From NCBI GenBank assembly GCA_050949905.1, contig JBMNGP010000019.1, forward strand, positions 1-64,000: 64,000 nt of DNA. Reading direction: 5' to 3'. The notes under the pieces are model-generated. The model worked only from the letters and a program-made list of their open reading frames with translations. It had not been told where the DNA came from and made no database searches. Shown here piece after piece: positions 9,600-18,761 of the stretch. The stretch comes from DUML01 sp050949905 (GTDB taxonomy: Bacteria; Bacillota; Desulfitobacteriia; Desulfitobacteriales; Syntrophobotulaceae). Numbering within the stretch: the stretch's first letter is position 1; every line of letters starts with the position of its first letter. The position numbers and the translations under genes are program-made.

Positions 9600-12500
9600 T
9601 TAAATTAATTTCAATATGGTATTTTCCTTTAGTTCCGTTTTTAATTGCTTTCTTAAATAATCAAGAAGTTCTTCTATATCTTCTTCACTTTCAATGGTTT
9701 TTGCTCCATGGAATATATTGGCTATACTTATATTGACAGTTTTTTTAGTAACATAAACTCCATTTCCTTCTCCAGTGGTAACTGGTTGTTTTTCTCTGTC
9801 CCTTTCTTTGCTCTTTTCCAAGGCAGTTTTCTTAATTTCCTCAAAGCACCTCATTTTCAGTCTGTCTGACTCTTCCTTCATGGCGATGGCTTCATAGAAG
9901 TTGTGGGATGAATCTAATCTGTCCAAAAGTTCCCTAAATTTATTGTTAAACGCACCTGCCAATTCATCCTTAAAATCATATAATTCAAGTTCATCCTTAA
10001 CCTTGTTCCAATCGCTTTCTATTACAGCCCTTACAGGTTTACATTCTTCTTCTAACAACATAACAAATTTGTCAACAAAGTCATTTATTAGGTTAGGCAG
10101 TCTTGAAATCTGATTATATGGTTTTGGTGATTTAACTATTGTTTCAATTTCCTTAACGATATTTATAGTCTCCGGATCTAAAACATAGGTTTTATTCTTT
10201 TCATATATATCAAGTTGTTTAAGGGCTTTATCAAACTGCTCCCTTTGGTTTTTAAAGAATTTTTTAACATCAAAAACTTCTTCCTCATAGTCTAATAATT
10301 CATCTTTTACTTCATATAGTTTTTCAAAGAAGGCTGTAGCATCACTAATCTGCAAAATGTCCTCGAAAAGACTCTTGCCTCTTTCTAACACATCTTTGCC
10401 GGGATAGTTTCTCTCTTCATAACGGACTAATAGTTCTCTTATATTTGATAATTCATAGTTAGATAACTCCTTGAAACGACTCATTAATCCATCTTCATCA
10501 CCTGGCACTGATGCGTAGTTGAAAACTTCTCTAATCAACATCCTGGCATTATTCAAATACTTTTCAGGGGTTTTAGTTCTTTTCTTAATCAGCAATCTAT
10601 CTATATAATCTTTTTTCGTCATATATTGGATTAGGTTTTTATCCGAAGTATTAAGATATTCGCTACCTAATTGTATCTTTATTTCCTGTGCTTTAAATAA
10701 TCTAATCACAAGCCCCCTGATATCATCTGGCAACCAGCCATAAGGAGGTTTATCATATAGTTCCAGGAGAGTTTTCATAGTTACAGGAATATGCCGTTGG
10801 GTGTTCCTTTCGATATAGTGGAGCATTTCATCTAAGGCTAGTTTGTTTGGGATTTCTTCTTCTCCAAATATATTTATCTGAGTATTTTCATCAAACAGCA
10901 GGTCATGAAGCTCTTTGGTGCTTTCAATAAAATCAGTAATATAGTTTAACTTGTCATAGATATTTTCAATCAGTACTTTCAACCCACTGTTTATTCTTTC
11001 AACAGGATTTTTTGATTTTATATCAATTTTTTGTGCATTTGCGTAAAAGTCCGCTTCTTTTAATGCTTCTATAAGTAAAGATTTTGCCCTGCTCTTTCTC
11101 TCAGCAACTTCCCTCGATTTTCTTATCTTTATTTCTTCAATTTCTTCCGTTTGTATGGTCCCTGCTTTCCTTGTAAGATAGGTCTGTATCTTTAATATAT
11201 TCTCCATTTCTTCAAGGAAAGAAGTATCTTGAGGTAGTTTAATTATTAGATTATTTTCTCTGGCTGACATCATTCTTAATTCATGGTCCGTAAGTTCAAC
11301 ACCGGTATCATAATAAGGGGTGATTATTTTTACTCCTATATCGTGTTTTTGGGAGGACATATACCTATCGTCTATGATTTTGTTAAAATCAAAATGGTAT
11401 CTAACGTTATAGCGAAACTTCTTTTCACTGTAAATTCCTGTGTATATTTCCTCACCAATCTTCAATATTATTTCACTGATATTAATTGAAATATTTTGTA
11501 TTTCTTTATTTACATCCTGTTCTTCATGAGTTAAAAAGATATATTCATTTCCATTTTTCTGAACCAGTGTCTCTTTTACAAGCCTGTCCAAAGAGGCTTC
11601 TATTTTTTTCTTCAATTCAATTTTGTCTTCGTCAATATGTAAAACCATTAATGTTGCAATGTTTTCCAAGTTCTTTGGCATTTCTTTTACCCATTTTATT
11701 AAAAATAGGACCTTCAGTACTTCTACATCCATACTACTGAGCCTATCGTTATCTTCTGCATGAATAAAAACTGTCCTAATATTGTGGTCCAGGAAAGTTT
11801 CTATAGTTTCGTAGAATGCGGAAAATGGTACTAATGCTCCCACTTCTTTATCCATATATTTGATAGCAGCCTCTTGGAATGCGGATAAAAGAGATCTCTC
11901 TCCCTCTGAAAGATGCTTCCCACTGGCTCCGTGCTGTCTTATTGCTGTGAAAACTGATTGCAGCAATCTAAATTGATAAGGTATAAAGGGATACACATCT
12001 ATAAAGTCTTCTGCTGTTTTAAAAATTTTCATTTCCGGTGTATCAGCAGAAAAGGTAATAAGGTTTTTTATAATTGCTTCCTTGTCTGCATAGTAGAGTT
12101 TTAAAGTCTCTTTAGCGGTTTCGTTTTTATAAAGGATTCTCCTTTTAATTACTTCATCCACGTTGGCACTGGATAAACTAAGCCTTGTATTAAATCTACC
12201 TTGGATTTTAGAAAAGTCATTACCCCTTACCTTCGTAACAGTATCTATATCTTGCTGTGAGGTTACAATAACCCACGCTTTACCCCCACAATAAGTTCCT
12301 AAATCTTCAACAACTGTCTGCAGGTTAAGCATTAAACCTACATCATCCCCTATGTATTGACCCATCTCATCCACCAAAAAGATGACATGGTGCTCTCTGT
12401 CCTTGGACTCAATATATTCTTTTACTTTGTTAGCGAACTTTTCAACACTTAAAGAGTAGTTATCTTCAGCCTTGTTGTACCAATTTCGGGCTGCTTCTAT

Positions 12501-13154
12501 ACTCATTTTAGTTGTATCTGCCAGTGCCTGAACTATATTATCTTCTTCAAAATAAAAATCTTCTCTTGCTTCAATCCATGATTCCCCTGATAATTCCTCA
12601 AATCTTGACTTAAAGGCTTCATAAGAACCTTCTTTAACCATTTGTGCTTCAAGATCTGCAAGCCATGGCAAAGATCCGCAGAAACCTTGCATTTCATTGA
12701 ACACTTTATTGAATACATTAACTATTGATTCCTTATTAGTTCTAGAATCTGAATCGGCTTTTGAATCTATGTTAAATAAAATAACATCGGCACTTACATC
12801 CCCTGAGGCTTTGATATCTGCTAAAACGGAAGCATCCTCTATTTTATCGTCAAAATAGGATATAGCACGTTTACCCTTTACCTCTTTATTCTCAAGAAGA
12901 TAAGATAAAATCTTTAAGAAATGGGATTTACCAGAACCAAAGAATCCTGATATCCAGACTCCCATTTTGTCAGTATAATTATTAATCGCTTCTCTGTAGG
13001 CCTCAAAAAAAGTGCTAAAATGTCTAGCCAATTCTCGAGTAACTACATATTCCTCCAACTCTTGGTGAACATTGGTATCATCATCTTGTCCAATCTTAAT
13101 AACGCCCTTAATATCCCTATCAATTTCCTTATAAAACATTTTCTTTAATTTCAT
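9600..13154 (-). CDS. brxC: BrxC, large P-loop ATPase of BREX
   Basis: The protein has 1184 residues, normal for BrxC (DUF499-like/PglY family). Walker A is GFFGSGKS at residues 70-77, preceded by GVWIS. VIFLVDEMGQ, about 270 residues in, looks like Walker B. The long C-terminal half is charged and predicted helical. BrxC is required for BREX defence and methylation in known systems, probably as an ATP-driven assembly factor. It starts at an ATG 16 bases after brxB, with GGGAGGG upstream. Confidence 0.94.
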   Translation of the reverse strand: MKLKKMFYKEIDRDIKGVIKIGQDDDTNVHQELEEYVVTRELARHFSTFFEAYREAINNYTDKMGVWISGFFGSGKSHFLKILSYLLENKEVKGKRAISYFDDKIEDASVLADIKASGDVSADVILFNIDSKADSDSRTNKESIVNVFNKVFNEMQGFCGSLPWLADLEAQMVKEGSYEAFKSRFEELSGESWIEAREDFYFEEDNIVQALADTTKMSIEAARNWYNKAEDNYSLSVEKFANKVKEYIESKDREHHVIFLVDEMGQYIGDDVGLMLNLQTVVEDLGTYCGGKAWVIVTSQQDIDTVTKVRGNDFSKIQGRFNTRLSLSSANVDEVIKRRILYKNETAKETLKLYYADKEAIIKNLITFSADTPEMKIFKTAEDFIDVYPFIPYQFRLLQSVFTAIRQHGASGKHLSEGERSLLSAFQEAAIKYMDKEVGALVPFSAFYETIETFLDHNIRTVFIHAEDNDRLSSMDVEVLKVLFLIKWVKEMPKNLENIATLMVLHIDEDKIELKKKIEASLDRLVKETLVQKNGNEYIFLTHEEQDVNKEIQNISINISEIILKIGEEIYTGIYSEKKFRYNVRYHFDFNKIIDDRYMSSQKHDIGVKIITPYYDTGVELTDHELRMMSARENNLIIKLPQDTSFLEEMENILKIQTYLTRKAGTIQTEEIEEIKIRKSREVAERKSRAKSLLIEALKEADFYANAQKIDIKSKNPVERINSGLKVLIENIYDKLNYITDFIESTKELHDLLFDENTQINIFGEEEIPNKLALDEMLHYIERNTQRHIPVTMKTLLELYDKPPYGWLPDDIRGLVIRLFKAQEIKIQLGSEYLNTSDKNLIQYMTKKDYIDRLLIKKRTKTPEKYLNNARMLIREVFNYASVPGDEDGLMSRFKELSNYELSNIRELLVRYEERNYPGKDVLERGKSLFEDILQISDATAFFEKLYEVKDELLDYEEEVFDVKKFFKNQREQFDKALKQLDIYEKNKTYVLDPETINIVKEIETIVKSPKPYNQISRLPNLINDFVDKFVMLLEEECKPVRAVIESDWNKVKDELELYDFKDELAGAFNNKFRELLDRLDSSHNFYEAIAMKEESDRLKMRCFEEIKKTALEKSKERDREKQPVTTGEGNGVYVTKKTVNISIANIFHGAKTIESEEDIEELLDYLRKQLKTELKENTILKLI

Positions 13155-13170
13155 AGTCCAATTCCCTCCC

Positions 13171-13752
13171 CTATCTTTCTACCAGTTTAAAAGCCCTATA
13201 ATAGTTTTGGTCAGAAATTTCATCAAAAAGATTTAAGTCTTGTCCTGAATAAGTCCCAGGATAAAACATGATTAAAGGTATATGATCTATTACAGAATGT
13301 AGAACATTTAAAATAGTGTGAGATCGGATAATTGGCCATATTTTCCCCACACCTGTTAAGAAAACAATATCATTTTCCTGTACTCTTTCCCTGATATACT
13401 CTACAACTAAATCATTTTTCTGGGTGAGTCTTAAAGTATTCTTTATAGGCTTAAGGATTGCATCTGTACCTTTTTTCTTCTCCATTTCAAAGACTTTCTT
13501 CAAATATCCCTTTTCCGCTAATATTTCAATCATTATTTCATAAAGGTCAATTTCTCTAATAGAAAAATCCATGCCATCATTATTTATTTTCTGCTTTAAG
13601 AACTTTATATGTTCTCTAACAATGATTTCATGTTCAGGATCATAATCAAAAATGTAGTAGCCTATTTCATTGCCTAATCCTTTGTTCTCCCTAAATCTTT
13701 TATCTGTAATAATAGGTAGAATCTCATCAAGCCGTTCATAAATGGTCTTCAT
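13171..13752 (-). CDS. brxB: BrxB, DUF1788 BREX protein
   Basis: The 193-residue protein matches the size and style of BrxB (DUF1788), including the conserved-looking stretches FLTGVGKIWPIIRSHTIL and PLIMFYPGTYSGQDL in the C-terminal third. It is an essential but poorly understood subunit of type 1 BREX. Its ATG directly abuts the TAA of brxA (ATATAAATG), with AGGAGGG inside the end of brxA, so the two genes are almost certainly translated together. Confidence 0.92.
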   Translation of the reverse strand: MKTIYERLDEILPIITDKRFRENKGLGNEIGYYIFDYDPEHEIIVREHIKFLKQKINNDGMDFSIREIDLYEIMIEILAEKGYLKKVFEMEKKKGTDAILKPIKNTLRLTQKNDLVVEYIRERVQENDIVFLTGVGKIWPIIRSHTILNVLHSVIDHIPLIMFYPGTYSGQDLNLFDEISDQNYYRAFKLVER

Positions 13753-14349
13753 TTATATCCCTCCTAACATAGCCTGCAGGTATATGCCGTCACCTTTTTC
13801 ATTTAAATGATCTATTAATTTTTGATCTATTAAGGGTCTGGTTATTTCAACATCTTTTTTATTCTTCTTTACAAATCCGGCTTCAGTTAAGATTTTTTTA
13901 TAGACTTGTTTTAACTTATAAAGTGTATAATCTTTCCACTCTGCCACCTTCTGGCTCTGTTCTGCTTTTCTTTGAAAGAATATAGCAAAATCCTTATCTG
14001 TAATTAAATAATCTCTGACAAGATACTTGTCTTTATATACTTCCTGCATGAACTCAAAGAAAAGCCTGTCTGTTTTCAAAATAGCATATAGGGCTACCTG
14101 TTTGCTTGTTTCAAGGTTCCCATTTACTAATTTATCAATTAACATTTCATCCAAGGCTTCTAGTCTTTCCGAAACGGTTGAAGCAATTTCCTTAATTCTG
14201 TTCTCTGAATTTAATGAAAATATATTTTCATCTAACGCTTTTTGTTTTATGTCATCTGTGGAAATCCCTTGTAAATAAAGGCTTGCAGCCTTTTTCAATT
14301 CTAAATAAAGATACGATCTTGCCTTAATTGTTGACTTATATTCTAACAT
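13753..14349 (-). CDS. brxA: BrxA, DUF1819 BREX protein
   Basis: The 198-residue protein is recognised as BrxA (DUF1819), a small helical DNA-binding protein that heads type 1 BREX operons. Its position as first gene, its length and the order brxA-brxB-brxC-pglX-pglZ-brxL all fit type 1. The ATG at 14349 has AGAGGTGATATG upstream. An extended -10 lies about 45 bases upstream. No brxR-type WYL regulator lies upstream; the next DNA is AT-rich spacer and an IS4 element. Confidence 0.92.
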   Translation of the reverse strand: MLEYKSTIKARSYLYLELKKAASLYLQGISTDDIKQKALDENIFSLNSENRIKEIASTVSERLEALDEMLIDKLVNGNLETSKQVALYAILKTDRLFFEFMQEVYKDKYLVRDYLITDKDFAIFFQRKAEQSQKVAEWKDYTLYKLKQVYKKILTEAGFVKKNKKDVEITRPLIDQKLIDHLNEKGDGIYLQAMLGGI

Positions 14350-14394
14350 GTTTTACCATATCACCTCTTTTTCATGGCCATTTTTTATATAAAC

Positions 14395-14403
14395 ATTATA
14401 TCA
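14395..14403 (-). promoter_or_regulatory. Extended -10 promoter of the BREX operon
   Basis: Read on the minus strand, TGATATAAT matches the extended -10 consensus TGnTATAAT. The -35 is weak (TGCATT at a 16-base spacing), as is common with extended -10 promoters. It lies about 45 bases upstream of the brxA ATG. The remaining sequence to 14560 is AT-rich, with no gene. Confidence 0.55.
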
Positions 14404-14560
14404 CTATTTAATCACAAATGCATTGAAAAACCAGAATTATTGTGAATTAATTCTTTAATATAAAATCCTCCCCTTATAAAACTTCAAATATTACGATTAA
14501 ACGGAGATTAGATTTTTTATCTCTTTTATTCAATTTTTTTCTTCTTTTTCCTTATTAAAT

Positions 14561-16143
14561 CATTAGCTTTGCATAAAGCATTTTAATTTTTGTCAACAAG
14601 CATCTGTGTCAGTAATTCAAAGTATTCTGTCAAAAACTGAAGATATTCTTAAATAGGGCTATTAATCCAATAAAAAATCCTTATAATTAGAGGTAGGTAG
14701 TCTTTGTCCCAAATCTCTAAATATAAGGAGACTAAAATGCAGGACAAGAATACTACGCAATCCACATTTTTGCAACTGTTTGAGCCCATTTTGTCAAAAA
14801 ATATTTGGGCAAGGATCAAGTTAAAGAATCCAGGACTTGATCGCTACGTAAAAAAACTCCATTCTCACCAGCTTATCGAACTGCACATGCTTGCTCAGCT
14901 CGAGCAGCACCAGGGATTAGATGAAATCAGCAAAAGTCTCGCTAATGACAAACTAAGCAAAGCTATTCAACTTGAATCCATCAGTGCTTCTCAGCTATCC
15001 AGAAGGCTACAAACACTACCGACAAATATTGCTGAACAATTGCTTGCTGAACTTGTAAGACATATCGGCAGTAAAACCTCTATTGATACGGTAAGACAGG
15101 AAATCGGAAGACTTAATCTTGTTGATTCCTCCACAGTATCCTTAAGCTTAACTCAGTACCCCTGGGCAAGATTCAGAAAAACTAAAAGTGGCATCAAACT
15201 TCATCTAGGGCTAGACTTTTTCAAAGAAATGGTCCCTGTTAAGTCTATCATTACCGAAGCCAAGAAAAACGACAGAACCCAGATGAATGATTTAGTCGTA
15301 ACAGACAGGGATGTTATCAACGTTTTTGACCGAGGCTATGTGGACTACAAAAAGTTTGATGAATACTGCGAAGCGGGAATCCGCTTTGTAACCAGACTGA
15401 AAGACAACGCCTATACTCAGGAGTTAAGAGCCGCTTTCATCGAAGAAGACAGCCCGATTGAAGAAGATCTGACCGTCATACTGGGTAAGAATTACACCTT
15501 GATGAAGCATGAATTAAGGTTAGTGGTTACAAAGGATACTGAGGGAAACCCTGTGATGATTTTGACCAACGTCTTTGAAAAAAGTGCCGAAGAAATCAGC
15601 AGCATTTACCAAAATCGCTGGAAAATCGAACTCTTCTTTAAATGGATCAAGCAACACCTCCAGATTAAACATCTTTACGGAAAAAGTCCGGCAGCGGTTG
15701 AAAACCAAATCATGATTGCTCTTCTGACCTACTGTGCAGTGCTCTTGCTAAAGCTCATATCGGGATACCAGGGCTCACTACTCCATGTAACAAGGATCCT
15801 GAAAGGCTGTCTGCATCAAGCCTTTAACACCTTCGTCCAACTAATACACAAAAAGTATGGTAAAAGCTCCAAGGGCCGACGACGATTAAATCATGAGATC
15901 GTGTATGAAGCAACGCTAAAGCAAGTTGATGCCGGTGAGAACTATCTGCTGAACGATTTAACCTATGACCCCGTGATCTTATAAAAAACATACTGGTATA
16001 ATGTGGGATAGGGCTACTTCTTAAGTCGATGCCCCTTTTGAATCACGGAAGAAAATCAACTTACTGTATACACCATATTTTACTGATAAAGGAAACGCAT
16101 TAAGCTACTCGAATTTCGAAAAAGTTTTTATGCAAAGCTAATG
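14561..16143 (+). mobile_element. IS4-family insertion sequence with 17-bp terminal inverted repeats
   Basis: A perfect 17-bp inverted repeat, CATTAGCTTTGCATAAA at 14561-14577 and its complement at 16127-16143, brackets a single transposase gene. The length of 1583 bp suits the family. The flanks (CTTATTAAAT on the left, GATGTTCTAA on the right) do not match, so no target duplication is visible. The right end cuts the tnsB gene. The ends were inferred from the repeats, so a few bases of uncertainty remain. Confidence 0.8.
14737..15984 (+). CDS. IS4-family DDE transposase
   Basis: The 415-residue transposase starts at the ATG at 14737, preceded by AAGGAG. An upstream in-frame TTG at 14704 has no ribosome binding site. 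The IS4 signature is clear: first aspartate in VDSSTV, second in FDRGYVDY, and the YREK motif in YQNRWKIELFFKWIK (Y-2-R-3-E-6-K). The reading frame is intact, so the element may still move. It is one of the few genes here read on the plus strand. Confidence 0.9.
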   Translation: MQDKNTTQSTFLQLFEPILSKNIWARIKLKNPGLDRYVKKLHSHQLIELHMLAQLEQHQGLDEISKSLANDKLSKAIQLESISASQLSRRLQTLPTNIAEQLLAELVRHIGSKTSIDTVRQEIGRLNLVDSSTVSLSLTQYPWARFRKTKSGIKLHLGLDFFKEMVPVKSIITEAKKNDRTQMNDLVVTDRDVINVFDRGYVDYKKFDEYCEAGIRFVTRLKDNAYTQELRAAFIEEDSPIEEDLTVILGKNYTLMKHELRLVVTKDTEGNPVMILTNVFEKSAEEISSIYQNRWKIELFFKWIKQHLQIKHLYGKSPAAVENQIMIALLTYCAVLLLKLISGYQGSLLHVTRILKGCLHQAFNTFVQLIHKKYGKSSKGRRRLNHEIVYEATLKQVDAGENYLLNDLTYDPVIL

Positions 16144-17821
16144 GATGTTCTAATAAAAAACACTTATCAAATTTTCTCCCATCTTCATACTTGATATAAA
16201 TAAAACTCATATCCCTTGGATCATATGATATGTCAACTTTCCAAGATCCATTGTTTCTTGCTTTCTCGAACCATCGTTCTTTTAATGAGGTTTTAGAACC
16301 AAATAGCATCCCTTTAAACTTAATCCCGTGCTGTGTCACAGTTGCTTTGTCTCTTGGCAGTAGATTTAATTTCAATAAATCTTCATCACCAGTTCTTAAC
16401 CTTCCTGTTCTATTAGCAACACCCCATTCCCAGATTAACTTGGGTATTGGTTCTACACCATCTGCAATCATATCTTCGCTTCTGGTATAGTTAGATAAAT
16501 AGTGATGATTATTATGATACAATACACATTTTATTATAATTTGAGTAAACTGCCTTAAATCAAGGGCTGCTGAAAGTCTGTAATCTTGCTCTCCTCTTTC
16601 ACGATATTGACTTTTAATTGCACCGGGCATGAAAGGCTTGGTATGTTGGTTAATAGTATTAAAATACCTCTCAATGATCCCCTTCATGTCACCTCTGTAA
16701 GGGCTGGTATTTAATATTTTTATTCCAAATGCTGATATTAAAGATTCTATGTTTTCCCCTTCCAATTCTCCTCTATCTGCAATAATTGCTTCAGGCAGGG
16801 TGCTGCAGTAATTCCACTCATCATTGCCAATCTCTATACCGTACTTCCTGCAAAAGGATACTTTGTCTGACGCAGCATTAATTAATGCAATACTCGCTCC
16901 AATCCAACTAGGCCCTTCCAAAGATATATTAATTCCTACGACACAACGTGAAAATACATCCATAACAGTATATATAACGGGCCTTCCTATAATCCAATTC
17001 CGATTATATTGGGATACTAAATAAACATCTCCTACTGTTGCATCTATTTGAAATATTGCTCCCGGTCCAAATGCTTCTTCAGTAGAAGATCCTGTAAGCC
17101 CCCTATGTTGTAATTCATATTGCTTTGGACTTTGACGAGTAGATACTTCTTTTTTAATGCTTCTCTCCTTATTAAACCAATACCTGAATTGCCTTAATGT
17201 AGGAATGGCATCATTTACTATTCCATTATCACTAAAGTATTCCTTAATCATAAGTTCATAGGTTAATGTTAAAGTCTTTCTTGAAGAATTGTAATAAAAC
17301 CTATTAAGTGCTGTATTAAAAATCTTTATCGTTTCGGGGGTAATGACAAAAGTATTATTTTTTTCCTTGTTTCCTTGTTTCCCGCCACAATTATGATAAT
17401 CAGGAAGTAAAGAGTTTTTGTGCATACCTCTCTGCCAAAACCGTTTTAAATATCTCATTACAGTTGCTTCATGCACATTATAAACGTATTCTCTGACAAG
17501 TTTAACCCTCTCTCCGGCAATGTAAATGTCAGGTTCAATAGTAACAATGTCTTTAATGGCATTGTATGCCTTATCTCTTATGACCTTATGTTTAGGTGGG
17601 ATAGCCTCTTCATCTTTGATAATCATATATGGTTCATTCTCCAAAACATGTATAGTGCCATCATTTAACCCACTCTGAATAAATGTTTCTGAAACTGTAA
17701 TAGGCATTGAGTTACCATAAATATCAATTAGATAGATGATATCTTTATAGTAATACAGTATTCGGTAATATATTTTGCCTTGACTTGTTTCGTATAAGAT
17801 TACACTATTGATTGGAAGCAT
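16100..17821 (-). pseudogene. tnsB: TnsB, Tn7-like DDE transposase, C-terminus replaced by IS4 end
   Basis: This TnsB-type transposase has an rve/Mu-type catalytic core. DDE residues are D in FQIDATVG (about 258), D in IIADRGE (about 348) and E in GIIERYF (about 383); the last two are exactly 35 apart. A Mu-type C-terminal beta-barrel follows (KGMLFGSK, KERWFEKAR). Native similarity stops near CFLLEH, and the last 14 or so codons run into the IS4 terminal repeat, so the tail that in Tn7 contacts TnsC is missing. I start it at the ATG at 17821, because an upstream in-frame TTG lacks a binding site. It overlaps the original tnsA 3' end. No tnsC or tniQ/tnsD gene is in the window. Confidence 0.82.
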
Positions 17822-17878
17822 ACATAGCACCCCAATCAATAATAATTTTGGGACGACTTTCTGCTATATCTATTGATT
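17805..17878 (-). pseudogene. tnsA: tnsA 3' fragment, separated by IS21 insertion
   Basis: Removing the IS21 element and one GATT copy makes the frame from the fragment at 20093 continue through NESIDIAESRPK to a TAG at 17805-17807. That restores a natural C-terminus overlapping the tnsB start by 17 bases, as expected for a coupled tnsA-tnsB pair. The same join also explains why the 20093 fragment at present ends in residues that come from the IS21 end. Confidence 0.75.
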
Positions 17879-17963
17879 TGTCAACGCCGGAATATTTTTG
17901 ACCCAATCGCCGGTTAAAAATTGACCCAAACGCCGGTGATCAATCGCCGGCTTCAGTAGCCGG

Positions 17964-18761
17964 TCACGCATTTTTCGAGTTACCATTCACCGATATATCG
18001 GCCGGAGGCACGACCCTGACCCCGCCTTTTAGTCTGTCTTTTAGTCTGTAGCTCTCACCCCTTATGTTTATGATGTGCGAATGGTGCAGTAATCTGTCCA
18101 GTATAGCTGTAGCTATTACTGTATCATTCATAAGCTCGCCCCAGTCGCCAAAGTATTTGTTGCTGGTAAGTATTATACTGCCATTTTCGTACCTTGAGCA
18201 TATGACCCTGAAAAGCAATTCCGCTGATGTACGCTCCAACTGCATATATCCTACTTCATCAATGATCAGTATATCTGGCCGGGTATATACTTGCCACCTG
18301 CGGCTAAGCCTGTCTTGTTGTGCTGCTTTTTTCAAGTCTGCTATGAGATGTGCCAGGCTGGTATAGTATACCGTCATACCAGACCTTAGGGCTTGCATCG
18401 CCAGACCTACTGCAAGATGAGTCTTCCCAACACCCGGAGGACCTAGAAATATCACATTCTCATCTCTTGCGACGAAAGCGAGCGTTGATAACTCTTTAAT
18501 CTGCCTTACATCTATACTGGGCTGGAAGCTGAAGTCAAACTCTTCCAGGGTTTTCCTGTGTGGCAGCCTTGACAGTTTTATCCTTGTTTCCTCACTTCGA
18601 CGCCTTTTCTCTTGTATCTCAGCATTCAGAAGCTCACTTAAGAACCCAAGGTAAGTTGCCTCTTTATGCATTGCATCTTCAATCTTTGCATCCAAGAGTT
18701 CTGAGGCTGTTGCGAGCCCAAGCTCGGAAAGGATGCTTCGGGCATGTTCCAGTTCAACCAT
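17964..18761 (-). CDS. istB: IstB, IS21 transposition helper ATPase
   Basis: The 265-residue AAA+ ATPase is DnaC-like. Walker A is GPPGVGKTH and Walker B is ILIIDEVGY. It helps IstA choose and bind target DNA. It starts within the last codons of istA (8-base overlap), the standard arrangement of IS21 elements, and the frame is intact. Confidence 0.93.
   Translation of the reverse strand: MVELEHARSILSELGLATASELLDAKIEDAMHKEATYLGFLSELLNAEIQEKRRRSEETRIKLSRLPHRKTLEEFDFSFQPSIDVRQIKELSTLAFVARDENVIFLGPPGVGKTHLAVGLAMQALRSGMTVYYTSLAHLIADLKKAAQQDRLSRRWQVYTRPDILIIDEVGYMQLERTSAELLFRVICSRYENGSIILTSNKYFGDWGELMNDTVIATAILDRLLHHSHIINIRGESYRLKDRLKGGVRVVPPADISVNGNSKNA

Noticed and set aside
17822..17839. An upstream TTG start for tnsB
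   Set aside because: There is no ribosome binding site, and these codons fall inside the original tnsA 3' end. The ATG at 17821 is better.
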